Below are positions 9,568 through 17,851 of a DNA stretch of 64,000 bases, one piece after another (positions within the stretch are counted from its first letter, which is position 1; the number at the start of each line of letters is the position of its first letter). Source of the DNA: Ferdinandcohnia sp047238305 (lineage in GTDB: Bacteria > Bacillota > Bacilli > Bacillales > Bacillaceae_L); the NCBI RefSeq assembly GCF_047238305.1, contig NZ_JBDFMO010000001.1, forward strand, positions 1,364,001-1,428,000. The letters are read 5' to 3'. The notes below the pieces were generated by a model. That model did no database searches. It was not told where the DNA came from and was given only the letters and a program-made list of their open reading frames with translations. Made by a program: the position numbers and the translations under genes.

Positions 9568-9662
9568 TTTTCTCGTTTCCCCTTTTATTTTAAAATGGAC
9601 ATACTAGGTAAATTATACTATTTTTGGTAGAAAATAGAATATGGCTTTTTTAATATTTTTGA

Positions 9663-9692
9663 GTCATAAATGCTTGTCCACCACCATAAATA
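9663..9692 (+). promoter_or_regulatory. Putative sigma-E promoter of spoIID
   Basis: GTCATAAAT, 13 bases, then CATAAATA resembles the known sigma-E pattern (-35 about GTCATATTT, -10 about CATACAAT). spoIID is a classical sigma-E gene, which supports the reading. It lies about 57 bases before the start codon. Confidence 0.5.
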
Positions 9693-9748
9693 TTGATATA
9701 TAGGTGCATGAACGAAATGCATTAATTTTAATGTGGAGGCTTGCATTC

Positions 9749-10768
9749 ATGAAACAGATTAAACCCATCATTGTACTAGTTTCTGTCCTTTTTGTCTTGA
9801 TTCTATTGATTCCATCGATGCTTGTCATTCCGTTCTCCGATAAGGATGCGGTAAAACTCGCAGAAGAACGACAATCGAATCCAGAACCGCCTCAAATTGC
9901 TTCGGGCCCGACAGTAGAGGTGGCGGTGCACCGCGTCAGTGCTCAAAAAATTGAAAATGTTCCGCTTGAGGATTATGTCGTAGGTGTCCTAGCTCAGGAA
10001 ATGCCTGCAAATTTTGAATTAGAGGCATTAAAGGCTCAGGCATTGGCTGCAAGAACCTATGTGGTGCGTCATATGCTAAGTGAGGAAAAAATCGGTGTTC
10101 CAGATGGTGCTGATGTGTCAGATACGACGAACCATCAGGTATATAAAAACATCGAGGAATTAAAGGCGGAATGGAAAGGCGATTATGACTGGAAAATTAA
10201 AAAGATTACGCAAGCCGTGAAAGAAACACAGGGTCAAATTCTGACCTATGACGGTGCGCCAATTGATGCCCAATTTTTCTCAACGAGTAATGGCTACTCG
10301 GAAAATTCCCAGGATTACTATAGTAATGAATATCCCTATTTAAAAAGTGTCGAAAGTCCGTGGGATGTAAATACAGAGAAATTTTACGACCAAGTTCAAA
10401 TGTCAGTTGCTGATTTTGAACAAAAGCTCGGGATTAAGATCGGCAGCGGAAATGATATTGGAAAAGTGACAGCGAGAACTAAGTCCAATCGTGTTGCAAC
10501 GGTTGAGATTGGCGGAAAGAGTTTTACAGGTAGGGAAGTTCGTGAAACATTAGGACTGCGCTCGACGGATTTTACGTTGGAACGTCAGGGCAACCATGTT
10601 GTCATTAAGACGAAAGGCTACGGACACGGGGTTGGCATGAGTCAGTACGGCGCAGACGGAATGGCGAAGGAAGGAAAGAACTACAAGGAGATCGTGGCGT
10701 ACTACTATCAGGGCGTGGAAATTACATCGACAGAGAACTTTTTAAATAAATTAACGGTGAAAAAGTAA
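9749..10768 (+). CDS. spoIID: Stage II sporulation protein D, peptidoglycan lytic transglycosylase
   Basis: Mother-cell membrane protein that cuts glycan strands during engulfment, together with SpoIIM and SpoIIP. The 339 residues begin with a membrane anchor (about residues 8-28). The catalytic region contains EDYVVGVLAQEMPANFELEALKAQALAARTY, split here as the E at VLAQEMP and the KAQALAARTY helix (about residues 87-108), then QFFSTSNGYSENSQDYY and the C-terminal KGYGHGVGMSQYGADGMA. The ATG at MKQIKPI follows TGGAGGCTTGCATTC; an in-frame upstream extension has no ribosome binding site. Position after murA is as in B. subtilis. Confidence 0.96.
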   Translation: MKQIKPIIVLVSVLFVLILLIPSMLVIPFSDKDAVKLAEERQSNPEPPQIASGPTVEVAVHRVSAQKIENVPLEDYVVGVLAQEMPANFELEALKAQALAARTYVVRHMLSEEKIGVPDGADVSDTTNHQVYKNIEELKAEWKGDYDWKIKKITQAVKETQGQILTYDGAPIDAQFFSTSNGYSENSQDYYSNEYPYLKSVESPWDVNTEKFYDQVQMSVADFEQKLGIKIGSGNDIGKVTARTKSNRVATVEIGGKSFTGREVRETLGLRSTDFTLERQGNHVVIKTKGYGHGVGMSQYGADGMAKEGKNYKEIVAYYYQGVEITSTENFLNKLTVKK

Positions 10769-10800
10769 AGGCAGAGGGATTAGTTCCCATCTGCCTTTTT
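10767..10800. terminator. Bidirectional terminator between spoIID and the VanZ gene
   Basis: AAAGGCAGAGGG / CCATCTGCCTTT pairs across an eight-base loop with A-rich and T-rich flanks, so it can end transcription from both sides. It overlaps the last codons of the VanZ gene. Confidence 0.8.
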
Positions 10801-11226
10801 GCTGTTCAGTCCTTCTATCCATTGAAGAAGGTTTTTGAATCGTGGTAGTTTTTCACCAAAATAGCTTACTTTTACAATTGTGAATAGGACAAGTACACCA
10901 ATTGTGTCTTTAACAAGATCAATGACGGTCGCGGACCGATAAGGAACAAAATATTGGTGAAACTCATCAGAGAACCCATACGCGATGGAGAGAACCGCAG
11001 CTAGGATACTGGTTTTCGGCGTGAACTTTCCTAGGACGAGAAAAAACATAACCCATAGTCCGTAGAGAATCCCAAATTCAATTAGGTGGAGTGATTCTTT
11101 AAAAGCCTGATCCCACGAAAACGGCGTATTCACAATTGCGTCTGATGGAAGACTGGATAAAATGAAAATAATAATCATATATAAAAAAGGTGCGATTAAT
11201 AGTAGAAGTCGTAAAAAAGCTTTCAT
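10780..11226 (-). CDS. VanZ family membrane protein
   Basis: About 148 residues with four hydrophobic segments and the VanZ pattern: SSLPSD near the N-terminus, ESLHLIEFGILYGL in the middle, and DEFHQYFVPYRSATVIDLVKDTIG near residues 96-119. VanZ proteins are membrane proteins linked in some cases to teicoplanin resistance, but most chromosomal copies have no known role. The ATG at MKAFLRLL follows AAAAAGGAGAATC. An upstream in-frame start would add 17 residues without a better ribosome binding site. It stands alone, convergent with spoIID. Confidence 0.85.
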   Translation of the reverse strand: MKAFLRLLLLIAPFLYMIIIFILSSLPSDAIVNTPFSWDQAFKESLHLIEFGILYGLWVMFFLVLGKFTPKTSILAAVLSIAYGFSDEFHQYFVPYRSATVIDLVKDTIGVLVLFTIVKVSYFGEKLPRFKNLLQWIEGLNSKKADGN

Positions 11227-11402
11227 GAATGAATGATTCTCCTTTTTAAAAATGTACTTACATAGTATAGCATTCATTGGAAGTGTGGGGGAGATGCTTT
11301 TAATGTGCTATTAAGATGTATGAGGATTGAACGTCGTCAGGGCGGTTGGAGAAAGAGGGAGATGCAAGGAAATTAATGGTGGTTTTCAGCTTTGGCGGGG
11401 TA

Positions 11403-11770
11403 ATGAAGAGGAAAGTGGAAGGTGTGTTTGGGTTCGAATCCCTTTCATTGGGGTTATGAAGAGGAAAGTGGAAGGTGCGTTAGGGTTCGAATCCCTTTCA
11501 TCGGGGTTATGAAGAGGAAAGTGAAGGGTGCGTTAGGGTTCGAATCCCTTTCATTGGGGTTATGAAAAGGAAATGTGGAAGGCGCGCTTGGTTCGAATCG
11601 ACTACATTGAAGGGATGAAGTCCTGAAAGAGCGTCAGACAGTTTGAGAAAGGTCTTCATCGAGGTGATGAAGACCTGAATACAAGCCTGGGTAAAGTGAA
11701 AAGTCCTTCATCAGAGTGTGAAGCCGCGAGTGCGCGTCCGGCTGCGGAAATTCCTTGAGATGATGTCCCA
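11403..11770 (+). repeat. Tandem array of 53-bp hairpin-forming units
   Basis: ATGAAG-type unit starts recur at 11403, 11456, 11509, 11562, 11615, 11667 and 11718, spaced 53, 53, 53, 53, 52 and 51 bp. The first four units share GAGGAAAGTGGAAGGTG and the block GGGTTCGAATCCC, which looks like a tRNA T-arm. Later units have strong complementary arms, for example GATGAAGTCCT facing AGGTCTTCATC and GATGAAGACCT facing AGTCCTTCATC. No tRNA acceptor or anticodon arm is present. No credible gene runs through the array. Confidence 0.8.
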
Positions 11771-11801
11771 AAAGCGCACTCACCCCTCTAATAAAGTCCT
11801 T

Positions 11802-11896
11802 CATCAACTCCGGAACCACAAGAACCGTCCCTTTGGCACCCCCTGTGGCTCCCACCGAACTCCGGGGACCAACGGAACCGTCCCCATGGCCCTCTT
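11802..11896. repeat. Dispersed GGGAC/GTCCC palindromic repeat, copy 1
   Basis: Contains GAACCGTCCCTTTGG and GGAACCGTCCCCATGG plus the partly complementary CCCCCTGTGGCTCCCACC. The same words recur at about seven other places in the window, mostly just behind stop codons. It is GC-rich against an AT-rich surrounding. Confidence 0.65.
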
Positions 11897-11972
11897 TTTA
11901 ACAAAATTTTGGAATCTATGAATAATATTTTGGGGTTTGTCGAAAAATAATCGAAAAAAATTTTTTGAATAT

Positions 11973-12002
11973 GTATATAATTCCGCGAATGTGTTCAGAA
12001 TG
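11973..12002 (+). promoter_or_regulatory. Putative sigma-F-type promoter of spoIIQ
   Basis: GTATA, 15 bases, then GTTCAGAATG. The second box matches the known forespore -10 pattern GGNNANANTR at all but one fixed position. spoIIQ is known to be a sigma-F gene. The predicted start of transcription would leave a leader of only about 12 bases, just long enough for the ribosome binding site. Confidence 0.5.
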
Positions 12003-12020
12003 GTTGCTGAGGTGATAAAC

Positions 12021-12917
12021 ATGAGAGAGGAAGAAAAGAAACGTACTTCTCAAAAATCAAGTTTACAACGCTTATTTAGAAAGCGTTGGGTATTTCCAGC
12101 AATCTACTTGGTAAGTGCAGCACTCATTCTAACCGCGGTTTTATGGTTCACAGGACAAAACGATGTAGCGAAGGATGATTTGAAATATGGTGAAAATCAA
12201 CCGGGAACAGCTACAGGTGACGAGCCAAGCTTACCAGTAAACCAAGCGGCAGAAAACTTTAAGATGCCTGTCATTGACGAAGATGCCATTCAAGTCTTTA
12301 GGGAATTCTACGATGCAGAAGCTTCAGCAGAAAAGCAAGAAGCAGCTCTTGTAGTCTATAACAATATTTATTCCCCTAACAAAGGAATTGACATCGTTGC
12401 TAAAGACGGTAAGGCATTTGAAGTAGTTGCATCATTAGCTGGAACTGTAACACGTGCAGAAAAGGATCCACTACACGGAAATGTTGTGGAAATCGAGCAC
12501 ACTGACGGTGTGGTCACAATGTATCAATCACTTGCAGAGTTAAAAGTAGCAAAAGGTGACGTAGTTGAACAAGGTGAAGTCCTTGGAATGGCTGGCGAAA
12601 ATCAATTTGACAAAGAGGCAGCAATTCACGTACACTTTGAAATCCGTAACAACGGAGTAGCAGTTAACCCAATTGAGTACTTTGGACAATCTGTAACGAC
12701 GCTTGAAAATAGTGAGCAAGGTACAGAAGACAAAGAGGCTGCAAGTAAGGAAGAAGACAAGCAACCTGCAGAAGATAAGCAACCTAAAGAAGAAGAGAAA
12801 CCAGAAGACAGTAAGAAACCAGCAGATGAAGAAGGCACTCCTGCTGACGATGAAGACTCAGATGAAGAGGAAAATGCAAACTCAACTGATGCTTCAATCG
12901 GCATGGCGAAAGCATAA
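12021..12917 (+). CDS. spoIIQ: Forespore engulfment protein SpoIIQ (LytM/M23-like)
   Basis: Forespore membrane protein whose outside domain binds SpoIIIAH across the intermembrane space, building the feeding-tube channel. 298 residues: basic N-terminus, membrane helix at about 25-45, then an M23/LytM domain at about 105-220 with GIDIVAKDG, HGNVVEIEH and HVHFEIRNNG. In a working M23 peptidase the first zinc ligand is His in HxGxD; here the equivalent is Asn (NKGID), so the domain is probably not catalytic, as in B. subtilis SpoIIQ. The C-terminal 75 residues are a charged Glu/Asp/Lys-rich tail. The ATG follows GAGGTGATAAAC; the longer upstream frame is not needed. Confidence 0.93.
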   Translation: MREEEKKRTSQKSSLQRLFRKRWVFPAIYLVSAALILTAVLWFTGQNDVAKDDLKYGENQPGTATGDEPSLPVNQAAENFKMPVIDEDAIQVFREFYDAEASAEKQEAALVVYNNIYSPNKGIDIVAKDGKAFEVVASLAGTVTRAEKDPLHGNVVEIEHTDGVVTMYQSLAELKVAKGDVVEQGEVLGMAGENQFDKEAAIHVHFEIRNNGVAVNPIEYFGQSVTTLENSEQGTEDKEAASKEEDKQPAEDKQPKEEEKPEDSKKPADEEGTPADDEDSDEEENANSTDASIGMAKA

Positions 12918-12967
12918 GCCAGGAGAAACCGTAGTCTAGCTGTGGTGGCAACTTTAGCTAAAATTCA

Positions 12968-13001
12968 AACCGATTACTCTAACCGAGTAGTCGGTTTTTT
13001 T
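12968..13001 (+). terminator. Terminator of spoIIQ
   Basis: AACCGATTACTC / GAGTAGTCGGTT stem with a short loop followed by seven T. Confidence 0.88.
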
Positions 13002-13007
13002 GATGGG

Positions 13008-13058
13008 ACAAGGGGACAGTTCTAGGCCCTGTAAAACAGTGGTGGGACGATGGTCCCG
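13008..13058. repeat. Dispersed GGGAC palindromic repeat, copy 2
   Basis: GGGACAAGGGGACAGTTC followed by GTGGGACGATGGTCCCGC, a short perfect hairpin. It is related in words to the other GGGAC elements but more degenerate. Confidence 0.45.
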
Positions 13059-13140
13059 CATTTTTTAATTTCCACTGAACTTTTTCTGAACCTCAAACGT
13101 ATTATCTTCGGAAAAACATTTGAAAGGAACGTGATCCACC

Positions 13141-13329
13141 ATGGCAGATATTAACTGGGCGCTTATCGCACCGATTATTGTGATTCAATTAATTTTAATG
13201 GTGACAGCTTTAATTGACCTTGCAAGAAGCGAAGGAACGAATGGACCAAAGATTTTATGGGTGTTTGTCATCATTTTAGTCAGCATGATTGGTCCGATTC
13301 TCTATTTTGTAATTGGAAGGAAGAGATAG
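13141..13329 (+). CDS. yxlE: PLDc_N-type small membrane protein (YxlE-like)
   Basis: A 62-residue protein with two transmembrane segments (about residues 7-26 and 38-58) and the PLDc_N-like ending GPILYFVIGRK. In B. subtilis yxlE lies just before yxlF and yxlG in the sigY operon, where it is linked to negative control of sigma-Y. The same three-gene order is seen here, but no sigY or yxlC/D is present. The ATG follows AAAGGAACGTGATCCACC. The stop is one base before the next gene. Confidence 0.8.
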   Translation: MADINWALIAPIIVIQLILMVTALIDLARSEGTNGPKILWVFVIILVSMIGPILYFVIGRKR

Positions 13330-13330
13330 G

Positions 13331-14242
13331 ATGACGGAAACTCTAGTTTCAATCGAAAATTTAGTGAAGCGGTTTGGGAAGGAGCTAGCGGTGAATCATC
13401 TTTCTTTTGAGATTAAAAAGGGAAGTTGCACCGCCCTGCTTGGTCCAAATGGAGCGGGAAAAACAACCACACTCAGGATGCTAGCGGGACTCCTCCACCC
13501 GACCTCAGGAAAAATAGCATTTGATGGTATGGCAAATGGTGATCATCGTAAATACATTGGCTATCTGCCACAGCACCCGGTCTTTTACAACTGGATGTCG
13601 GCAAGTGAGTTTTTAGTGTATGTTGGAGAACTTGCACATTTATCAAAAAAAGAGTCCCATCAAAAAGCGGATGATTTACTAGAATTAGTAGGGCTCGCTG
13701 ACGCAAAGAAAAAGAAGATCGGTGGATTTTCGGGTGGAATGAAGCAACGCCTAGGAATTGCCCAAGCGATGATTCATGAACCAAAGCTTGTCATGCTTGA
13801 TGAACCTGTGTCCGCTCTTGACCCTGTCGGTCGCCGTGAGGTCATTGAAATGATGCGCGAATTGAAAAAGAAAACGACAATCCTATTTTCTACACATGTA
13901 TTGCATGACGCAGAAGAGGTTTGTGATGATATTGTCATCATTCGTAAAGGTGAATTGGCATTAAGCGATTCATTAGCGGGTCTCCGAAAAAAGCATCAGC
14001 ATGATGTAATCGTCATAGAAGCAGAAACAGATATTACGGGCTGGGCAAACGGCTTAACAGCGATAGAGTCGGTTCATGAAGTGACCGTAGACCGGACGAC
14101 GGCCACAATTGTGGTCACACAGCTTGAAGCAGCGCGAAATGCTATTTTACAAGATATCTTGATTAAAAATATACCAGTTTCCACGTTTAAATTGGGGCAA
14201 TCGTCGCTTGAAGATGTATTTATGAAGGTGGTGAAGTCATGA
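13331..14242 (+). CDS. yxlF: ABC transporter ATP-binding protein (YxlF-like)
   Basis: ATPase subunit of an ABC-2 type exporter, 303 residues. Visible motifs: Walker A GPNGAGKTT at about residues 38-46, Q-loop YLPQHP, signature FSGGMKQRLGIAQAM at about 135-149, Walker B KLVMLDEPVSALDP at about 155-168, and switch His in STHVLHDAEE. The C-terminal 80 residues are a substrate- or partner-specific extension. The ATG follows GGAAGGAAGAGATAGG; the upstream in-frame start lies inside yxlE and is unlikely. It overlaps the permease gene by four bases. Confidence 0.92.
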   Translation: MTETLVSIENLVKRFGKELAVNHLSFEIKKGSCTALLGPNGAGKTTTLRMLAGLLHPTSGKIAFDGMANGDHRKYIGYLPQHPVFYNWMSASEFLVYVGELAHLSKKESHQKADDLLELVGLADAKKKKIGGFSGGMKQRLGIAQAMIHEPKLVMLDEPVSALDPVGRREVIEMMRELKKKTTILFSTHVLHDAEEVCDDIVIIRKGELALSDSLAGLRKKHQHDVIVIEAETDITGWANGLTAIESVHEVTVDRTTATIVVTQLEAARNAILQDILIKNIPVSTFKLGQSSLEDVFMKVVKS

Positions 14243-15018
14243 GGCAATGGATAGTATTGTTTAAAAAAGAATGGATTGAAATGACGCGGAATTTTAAAAT
14301 TCTGTGGATTCCACTTGTGTTTATTTTATTAGGAATCATGCAACCGGTCACCTCGTATTATTTGCCGGAAATTATCAAAGCAGCGGGCGAATTGCCAGAG
14401 GGAGCAGTTTTTGAAATGCCAATCCCATCGCCTCAAGAGGTCATTGTGCAAACCTTTGGGCAGTATTCCCAGATTGGCATACTGGTGCTAGTGCTAGCGT
14501 TCATGGGAATTGTTGCGGCTGAGAAAAATAGCGGCGTGTCTGAAATCATTCTCGTAAAGCCCGTTTCGTTTGCTAATTACATTACAGCTAAATGGGCCAG
14601 TATTGTTTTAATGACAGTCGGTTCATTTTTAGTAGGAATCTTAGCGTCTTGGTATTATACCGGAGTATTAATTGGCGATATTGGATTCGGGGAATTAATG
14701 AAGGGTTCACTTGTTTATGGAACATGGCTTGTGTTCCTTGTGACGGTCACCCTTCTATTAAGCTCACTTTTTAAAAGTAATTTAATTGTGGCCTTTGTGT
14801 CATTATTAGTAGCGATTGGGCTGTCAGCTATCACTTCCTTATTATCAAAATGGATGACATGGAGCCCGGCAAGACTATCGACACACGCAAGCAAACTTCT
14901 ATTAACAGGAAGCCCGGACAAACATTTTGCTCTATCATTGACGATATCAATTCTTCTAATTTTGATTCTGCTGATCAGTTCAATCTATCTTTTTGCTAAA
15001 AAAGAACGGGCATCATAA
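14239..15018 (+). CDS. yxlG: ABC-2 type permease (YxlG-like)
   Basis: Membrane partner of the preceding ATPase, 259 residues with about six transmembrane helices and a large external loop after helix 1 (about residues 38-75). The segment MGIVAAEKNSGVSEIILVKP is the typical coupling region of ABC-2 permeases. It starts inside the ATPase gene (ATGA overlap) and ends at a strong terminator. The substrate is unknown. Confidence 0.9.
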   Translation: MRQWIVLFKKEWIEMTRNFKILWIPLVFILLGIMQPVTSYYLPEIIKAAGELPEGAVFEMPIPSPQEVIVQTFGQYSQIGILVLVLAFMGIVAAEKNSGVSEIILVKPVSFANYITAKWASIVLMTVGSFLVGILASWYYTGVLIGDIGFGELMKGSLVYGTWLVFLVTVTLLLSSLFKSNLIVAFVSLLVAIGLSAITSLLSKWMTWSPARLSTHASKLLLTGSPDKHFALSLTISILLILILLISSIYLFAKKERAS

Positions 15019-15021
15019 TGA

Positions 15022-15056
15022 AACAGGGCATGGCCAATTGGCCATGCCTGTTATTT
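15022..15056. terminator. Bidirectional terminator between yxlG and the cupredoxin gene
   Basis: AACAGGGCATGGCC / GGCCATGCCTGTT with an AATT loop and one bulged G. Convergent genes lie on both sides. Confidence 0.88.
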
Positions 15057-15404
15057 TACAATTACTTGTCCCGTCATTCCTTCTTTGGAATGATACCGAC
15101 ATATCAGTTCATATGTACCGGACATTTTTGGCTCCACAGTCACAATTTTCATTTGTTTAGGTTTGATTTCATAGTCAATTTTAAGCTTTTCCACTGTGAA
15201 GGTGTGTTCCTTAACGCCGTTGTTTTTCAACACCAACACGAATGGTTTGCCTTGGGGAATCGTGATTTCCTTCGGGTTAAAGTAGTTATCGTTTAACTCG
15301 ACCTCAACTTTTATCGGCTGAGTTTGGGCAATTACACCTGTTGAACCAACTAAAAGCAACGTGAACACAGCACAAAATCCTATTAACCATTTAATCGCAG
15401 ACAT
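15051..15404 (-). CDS. Secreted cupredoxin-domain protein
   Basis: A 117-residue exported protein: signal peptide or anchor at about residues 4-25 (ends near VIAQTQ), then a cupredoxin fold. The likely type 1 copper ligands are all present: His in EHTF, Cys and His in CRYHSKEGM, and the final Met in the same motif. A role in electron transfer or copper handling outside the membrane is plausible. The ATG at MSAIKWLI follows AGGAGGGATTCTCAA. It stands downstream of ywrC on the same strand but behind a terminator. Confidence 0.85.
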   Translation of the reverse strand: MSAIKWLIGFCAVFTLLLVGSTGVIAQTQPIKVEVELNDNYFNPKEITIPQGKPFVLVLKNNGVKEHTFTVEKLKIDYEIKPKQMKIVTVEPKMSGTYELICRYHSKEGMTGQVIVK

Positions 15405-15469
15405 TTGAGAATCCCTCCTTTCTATTACTAGCATTTTCTAATTCGAAAAATATTATCAACAAGAAAAAA

Positions 15470-15495
15470 TAGTGTCGGAAAATTTCCCGACACCA
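15470..15495 (-). terminator. Terminator of ywrC
   Basis: On the minus strand GTGTCGGGAAATTTTCCGACAC forms an 8-bp stem followed by a run of T just after the ywrC stop codon. Confidence 0.8.
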
Positions 15496-15945
15496 TTATA
15501 ATTTAAGACCAGTTCGACTTTTAAACCTTCTTAATAAAATATGACTTTCCACCCGTGTGATTCCGTCCAAACTGTAAAGCTCTTCGTTAATAAATTTTTC
15601 AAGCTTGGCGAAGTCCTCGACAAGGACGTGCATATGCAGGGTACTTGGTCCTGTCATTTGGTAGCAGCTTGCGACACTTGGGTTGTTCGCGAGTGTCTCC
15701 GCTACCCTTACAAGTGAAGCAGGTTCACAGTCCACTTCGAAAAAGGCAGACACTCCTTTACCCACTTTTTCAGAATTGATCACGACTGAAAATTTTTCAA
15801 TCACGCCTTTTTCGATTAATTGATTGACGCGCTCGCGAATCGACACCCTTGATAGACCCAGCTCTTTTCCAATATCCACGTAGGACATTCTTCCATTTAT
15901 CGTTAACAACTCAAGAATTTTTTTATCTGTTTCATCGATTTTCAT
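15496..15945 (-). CDS. ywrC: Lrp/AsnC family transcriptional regulator
   Basis: A 149-residue regulator with an N-terminal winged helix-turn-helix (NGRMSYVDIGKELGLSRVSIRERVNQL, about residues 17-43, split by one turn) and a C-terminal RAM ligand-binding domain (about 65-145). In B. subtilis ywrC is next to ywrD, ywrB and ywrA and is linked to control of the chromate transporter genes. Here it is divergent from ywrD-ywrB-ywrA across a 271-bp AT-rich region that holds the palindrome AATTATAATCATAATTAT at 16115-16132, a possible operator. The ATG at MKIDETDKK follows AAGTGGTGATTCA. Confidence 0.88.
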   Translation of the reverse strand: MKIDETDKKILELLTINGRMSYVDIGKELGLSRVSIRERVNQLIEKGVIEKFSVVINSEKVGKGVSAFFEVDCEPASLVRVAETLANNPSVASCYQMTGPSTLHMHVLVEDFAKLEKFINEELYSLDGITRVESHILLRRFKSRTGLKL

Positions 15946-16216
15946 TGAATCACCACTTTTCAACGGTTTACTTGCTTACATTTATTTTACCATCGGTTTG
16001 AGCAACACACAGCAACAAATTGGACATCCCTACAATGTGATTTACGGTCTAAACCCTATTTTTACGCATTTTTACTTATTTCATCAAAATTATAGAATAT
16101 AATTTAAATTTCAATTATAATCATAATTATAAACAATAAATTCCGTTTGTTAATCAATTTGCGAAAAATAACTAACAATTGTCAAAAATGGGGTACATAG
16201 AAGGGGGATTTTAAAA

Positions 16217-17827
16217 ATGAATTTGGATTATCTGAATTACCCGTATGCTTCACAACGAATGGCGACCTTTGCGAAGAATGGGATGGTGGCAACGTCCCAG
16301 CCATTAGCAGCCCAAGCAGGGTTAGACATTCTAAAAAAAGGCGGAAATGCGATTGATGCAGCCATCGCAACGGCGGCAACTTTAACCGTTGTAGAGCCGA
16401 CCTCGAATGGGATCGGTGGGGATGCCTTTGCACTTGTATGGGTGAAGGGTGAACTGCATGGTCTAAACGCAAGTGGACCAGCGCCAAAAGGCATTTCAAT
16501 TGATGCGGTGAAAGCAAAAGGTTACGAAGAAGTGCCGACATTTGGCTTATTACCAGTAACGGTGCCTGGCGTTCCTTCTGCATGGGCAGAACTGTCTCGA
16601 CGTTTTGGAAAGCTTCCTTTAACGGAAGTTTTGAAGCCGGCTATCCAGTATGCCGAGGAAGGCTACCCATTATCACCTGTTCTAGCAAAATACTGGAAGG
16701 GTGCCTATAAAAAATACAAAGAAATATTCACTGCACCAGAATATAAAAGCTGGTTTGATACATTTGCACCGGAGGGACGTGCACCTGAAATTGGCGAGGT
16801 GTGGAAATCAAAAGGTCATGCAAATACTCTACGTTCTATTGCAGAAACCAATGCGGAAAGCTTTTATAGAGGCGAGTTAGCAGATAAAATCGATGCCTTC
16901 TTCAAGGAACATGGGGGCTTCCTTTCAAAAGAGGATCTAGCAGACTATAAGCCTGAGTGGGTGCAGCCAATTTCGGTGAACTACCGTGACTATGATGTAT
17001 GGGAGATTCCGCCAAATGGTCAGGGAATTGTTGCGTTAATGGCGCTTAATATCCTAAACGGTTTTGACATCAAGGAAAAAGAAGCGGTTGATACCTATCA
17101 TAAGCAAATTGAAGCTATGAAACTAGCCTTTTCAGATGGGAAAAAATATGTGACAGATCCTGAAAAAATGTCAGTGACGGCAGCGCAGCTTTTATCAGAA
17201 GAATTTGCGGCACAAAGACGAAGCCTGATTGGTGAAGAGGCACTAACACCAGAACCAGGAACACCACCACGTGGAGGCACTGTCTATTTAGCAGCTGCTG
17301 ACTCGGAAGGAAACATGATTTCCTATATCCAAAGTAACTACATGGGCTTTGGCTCTGGAATCGTGATTCCGGGAACGGGGATTGCCTTACAAAACCGTGG
17401 TCATGATTTTTCATTAGACCCAACTCACGAAAATGCGCTAGAGCCAGGGAAAAAGACTTATCACACAATCATCCCTGGATTTTTAACAAAGGATGGGGAA
17501 GCGGTCGGTCCATTTGGTGTCATGGGTGGATACATGCAGCCACAAGGTCATGCGCAAGTGATCATGAATACAATTGATTTCCATTTGAACCCTCAGGCTG
17601 CTCTTGACTCACCAAGATGGCAATGGATTGAAGATAAAAAAGTAGTGGTGGAACCGAACTTCCCAACGCATGTTGCACAGGCACTTGCGAGACGTGGTCA
17701 CCAAATTCAGGTGGCGCTGGATGGCGGCAGCTTTGGTCGCGGTCAAATCATTTGGAGAGACCCGAAGACAGGTGTTCTCTCAGGTGGTACGGAAGCAAGA
17801 ACAGACGGTAGTATTGCATCTTGGTAA
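16217..17827 (+). CDS. ywrD: Gamma-glutamyltransferase family protein (YwrD-like)
   Basis: Ntn-hydrolase of the gamma-glutamyltranspeptidase family, 536 residues, no signal peptide, so cytoplasmic. Family blocks: GGNAIDAAIATAATLTVVEP (about 36-55), GIGGDAFALVW, and the PPRGGTVYLAAADSEGNMIS stretch (about 352-371), where the Thr after GG is the expected autocleavage and catalytic residue. The C-terminal GGYMQPQGHAQVIMN is also typical. The ATG follows AGAAGGGGGATTTTAAAA. It leads the ywrD-ywrB-ywrA unit, transcribed away from ywrC. The real substrate is unknown. Confidence 0.9.
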   Translation: MNLDYLNYPYASQRMATFAKNGMVATSQPLAAQAGLDILKKGGNAIDAAIATAATLTVVEPTSNGIGGDAFALVWVKGELHGLNASGPAPKGISIDAVKAKGYEEVPTFGLLPVTVPGVPSAWAELSRRFGKLPLTEVLKPAIQYAEEGYPLSPVLAKYWKGAYKKYKEIFTAPEYKSWFDTFAPEGRAPEIGEVWKSKGHANTLRSIAETNAESFYRGELADKIDAFFKEHGGFLSKEDLADYKPEWVQPISVNYRDYDVWEIPPNGQGIVALMALNILNGFDIKEKEAVDTYHKQIEAMKLAFSDGKKYVTDPEKMSVTAAQLLSEEFAAQRRSLIGEEALTPEPGTPPRGGTVYLAAADSEGNMISYIQSNYMGFGSGIVIPGTGIALQNRGHDFSLDPTHENALEPGKKTYHTIIPGFLTKDGEAVGPFGVMGGYMQPQGHAQVIMNTIDFHLNPQAALDSPRWQWIEDKKVVVEPNFPTHVAQALARRGHQIQVALDGGSFGRGQIIWRDPKTGVLSGGTEARTDGSIASW

Positions 17828-17851
17828 TCGAAACGGAAATGGGTTGATAGT

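Noticed and set aside
11400..11600. tRNA genes, because of GGGTTCGAATCCC
   Set aside because: Only the T-arm-like block is present; no acceptor stem, D-arm, anticodon arm or CCA end can be found around it.
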